Shown here: piece by piece, positions 13,243 to 14,570 of the stretch
Numbering within the stretch: position 1 is the first letter of the stretch
Layout: the number at the start of each line of letters is the position of its first letter
Source of the DNA: Polyangiaceae bacterium
GTDB lineage: Bacteria; Myxococcota; Polyangia; Polyangiales; Polyangiaceae
DNA: 14,570 nucleotides
Direction: 5' to 3'
NCBI GenBank assembly: GCA_025936205.1
Contig: JAICTU010000217.1
Coordinates: forward strand, 1 to 14,570
The notes under the pieces: generated by a model
What the model saw: only the letters and a program-made list of their open reading frames with translations
What the model was told of the DNA's origin: nothing
The model's database searches: none
Translations under genes and position numbers: made by a program

Positions 13243-14378
13243 AGCGTTTGGCGCTGTTGAGTGCGTTCCTGGTCGCCGCCGTGCTGCTGGGCGCGGCTTA
13301 TCCCGCCTTTGCGCGAGGGCCGGAGTTGCTGCACGCCCAGTGGCAGTACCCCTGGCGCCTGCTCGGGCTGGTGCTGGTCCCGCCGCTGCTCTGGCGCGGC
13401 AGCTTCGGCGAGGACGCGCGCCGTCCCCGCCTGTTGCTGGGCACGGTCTCGGGCTTTGCCGGCGGTCCGGTGGGCATGCGCGTGTGGCTGCGCGACGTGC
13501 CGGCCGCGCTGCGTGCGGTCGGCTTCGCGCTGCTCGTGCTCTCGCTGGGCCGCCCGCTGAACGCCGTGGTGCCGCAGAGCGCTGAAGAAGAGGGCATCGA
13601 TCTGGTGCTGGTGCTCGATCTGTCGGGCTCAATGCGCGCCGTGATCGAGAACTTCCCCGAAGATCTGGCCCGGCTCGCGCCGGAGCGCGAGCGCGGAGTG
13701 CGCCCGACGCGCCTGGACGCGGCCAAGGCGACCATCCGCGACTTCGTCTCGCGCCGCAAGACGGACCGCATCGGCGTGGTGGTGTTCGGCAAGTCCGCGT
13801 ACGTGCTGTCGCCACCGACGCTCGACTATCACTTGCTCGATTCGCTGGTGAGCCGGCTGCGGCTGGATCTGATCGACGCGAGCCGCACGGCGATCGGCGA
13901 TGCGCTCGGCGTGGCGACGGCCCGCTTGCGGCGCAGCCAGGCCAAGAGCAAGGCGGTCATCCTGCTGACCGACGGCGACAACAACGCGGGTGAGCTATCG
14001 CCGGAGTACGCCGCGCACCTCGCGACCGTGGTGGGCGCGCGCATCTACACGGTGCAGATCGGCGCCGGCGACCAGGCGGAGGTGCAAGACGGCTTCGACC
14101 TGTTCGGCCAGCCCCGTTACTCGACGCGCTTCTTCCCGGTGAACGCGCAGCTGCTCCAGACCATCTCCAAGGCGACCGGCGGTGAGAGCTACGTGGCGAG
14201 TGACGCGAAGGGGCTGCAGGCGAGCTTGCACGACGTGCTCGACAAGCTGGAAAAGACGAAGTTCGAGGGCCACGTGGCCACGTTCGAGGATCTGTATCGC
14301 TACCTTCTGCTTCCGGGTGTGCTGCTGCTCGCGCTGGACGCGGCGGTGCGCGCGCTGATCCTGCGGAGGTTTCCGTGA
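13239..14378 (+). CDS. BatA-like VWA-domain membrane protein
   Basis: 379 residues from the ATG at 13239, which overlaps the previous stop (ATGA) and has GGGGAG 8 nt upstream; longer upstream starts would overlap the preceding gene. N-terminal hydrophobic segment 4-22 (signal anchor or signal peptide, ending YPAFA), further spans at about 40-52 and 88-104, the VWA domain from about 120, and a last span about 354-375. The MIDAS is complete: DLSGSM (D127, S129, S131), T217 in DASRTAIGDALG, and D245 in LLTDGDNN. Compared with typical BatA, there is one more hydrophobic segment at the N-terminus and a charged insert (NFPEDLARLAPERERGVRP, about 138-156) between the DxSxS motif and the first helix. 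VWA proteins bind protein partners through the metal site and are the presumed partners of the MoxR ATPase encoded in the same operon. Confidence 0.92.
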   Translation: MKRLALLSAFLVAAVLLGAAYPAFARGPELLHAQWQYPWRLLGLVLVPPLLWRGSFGEDARRPRLLLGTVSGFAGGPVGMRVWLRDVPAALRAVGFALLVLSLGRPLNAVVPQSAEEEGIDLVLVLDLSGSMRAVIENFPEDLARLAPERERGVRPTRLDAAKATIRDFVSRRKTDRIGVVVFGKSAYVLSPPTLDYHLLDSLVSRLRLDLIDASRTAIGDALGVATARLRRSQAKSKAVILLTDGDNNAGELSPEYAAHLATVVGARIYTVQIGAGDQAEVQDGFDLFGQPRYSTRFFPVNAQLLQTISKATGGESYVASDAKGLQASLHDVLDKLEKTKFEGHVATFEDLYRYLLLPGVLLLALDAAVRALILRRFP

Positions 14379-14570
14379 AGTTTGCCCGTCCGCTCTGGTT
14401 GCTCGGCGCGCTGTTCGCGCTCGCGCTCGGCGGGTTGTTGGTGCTCGGCGCGCTGCAAGGGGTGCGCGCGCGCCGCCGCTTCGGTCAGGACGGCCTGGTC
14501 GAAGGGCTGCTCACGGCTCGCGTCGGCTCGCGCCGCGCGCTCAGGGGTGCGCTCAGCGTGCTCGGCCTGA
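14375..14570 (+). CDS. BatB-like VWA protein, N-terminal part only
   Basis: Starts at GTG 14375, whose last bases overlap the previous stop codon (GTGA), with GGAGG 5 nt before it. The visible 65 residues read KFARPLWLLGALFALALGGL then a second hydrophobic stretch to about residue 28, then a basic region (RARRRFGQDGL, ARVGSRRALRGALSVLGL) that continues open at the window end. This is the usual N-terminus of the second VWA gene of such clusters: a membrane span, a cytoplasmic basic segment, then a further span leading to the VWA domain, which lies outside the window. The identification rests on that layout and the operon position. Confidence 0.75.
   Translation, partial: MKFARPLWLLGALFALALGGLLVLGALQGVRARRRFGQDGLVEGLLTARVGSRRALRGALSVLGL

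Noticed and set aside
14382..14570. Plus-strand frame rich in Cys, Ser and Arg at the window end
   Set aside because: It is out of frame with the GTG at 14375 that has a ribosome site, stop-start overlap and a membrane-span translation typical of the VWA gene expected here.
1..14570. CRISPR arrays, tRNA genes, insertion sequences with terminal repeats, toxin-antitoxin or restriction genes
   Set aside because: None was found by reading either strand; no regular spaced repeats, cloverleaf-like segments or matching gene families are visible.

Overview
This is a GC-rich chromosomal window whose gene types (hybrid histidine kinase, single-domain response regulator, Hsp70 paralogue, MoxR/DUF58/VWA cluster, decayed REP-associated transposase of a type I associate with myxobacteria) suggest a deltaproteobacterium, probably Myxococcota. 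That is an inference from gene style; no rRNA, tRNA or marker gene is present to confirm it. No CRISPR array, phage module or intact mobile element was seen.

Layout. (1) 2-1513 (+): 3' part of a PAS / histidine kinase / receiver hybrid kinase, its start lying upstream of the window. (2) 3864-1531 (-): two tightly spaced genes, an amidohydrolase-superfamily enzyme followed after 6 bp by a stand-alone 5'-3' exonuclease; they converge on the kinase gene. (3) 4012-5727 (+): a cytoplasmic LacI-type sugar-sensor-like protein without DNA-binding head and with a GAF-like end, divergent from the amidohydrolase. (4) 5728-6790: about 1 kb without an intact gene, holding a decayed, compositionally different stretch and a frameshifted RAYT/Y1-type transposase pseudogene. 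(5) 9237-6791 (-): a DUF72 protein and an Hsp70-family protein. (6) 9238-9523: an intergenic region with two perfect DnaA boxes and one near-perfect box, ahead of a small single-domain response regulator (9524-9910, +). (7) 9911-10178: a leader region with several strong hairpins, then the cluster 10179-14570 (+): MoxR ATPase, DUF58 protein, BatD/DUF4381-like membrane protein, BatA-like VWA protein, and the beginning of a second VWA (BatB-like) protein cut by the window end.

How the genes work together. The last five genes form an evident operon: four of the five are joined by ATGA/GTGA stop-start overlaps and encode the standard MoxR AAA+ / VWA envelope complex, in which the ATPase is thought to act with MIDAS-containing VWA partners at the inner membrane. 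The remaining genes are separate housekeeping or signalling units. No clearly new multi-gene system is visible. The parts most worth a second look are the output-less ligand sensor, the DnaA-box cluster in an unexpected place, the structured moxR leader and the active-site substitution in the amidohydrolase.
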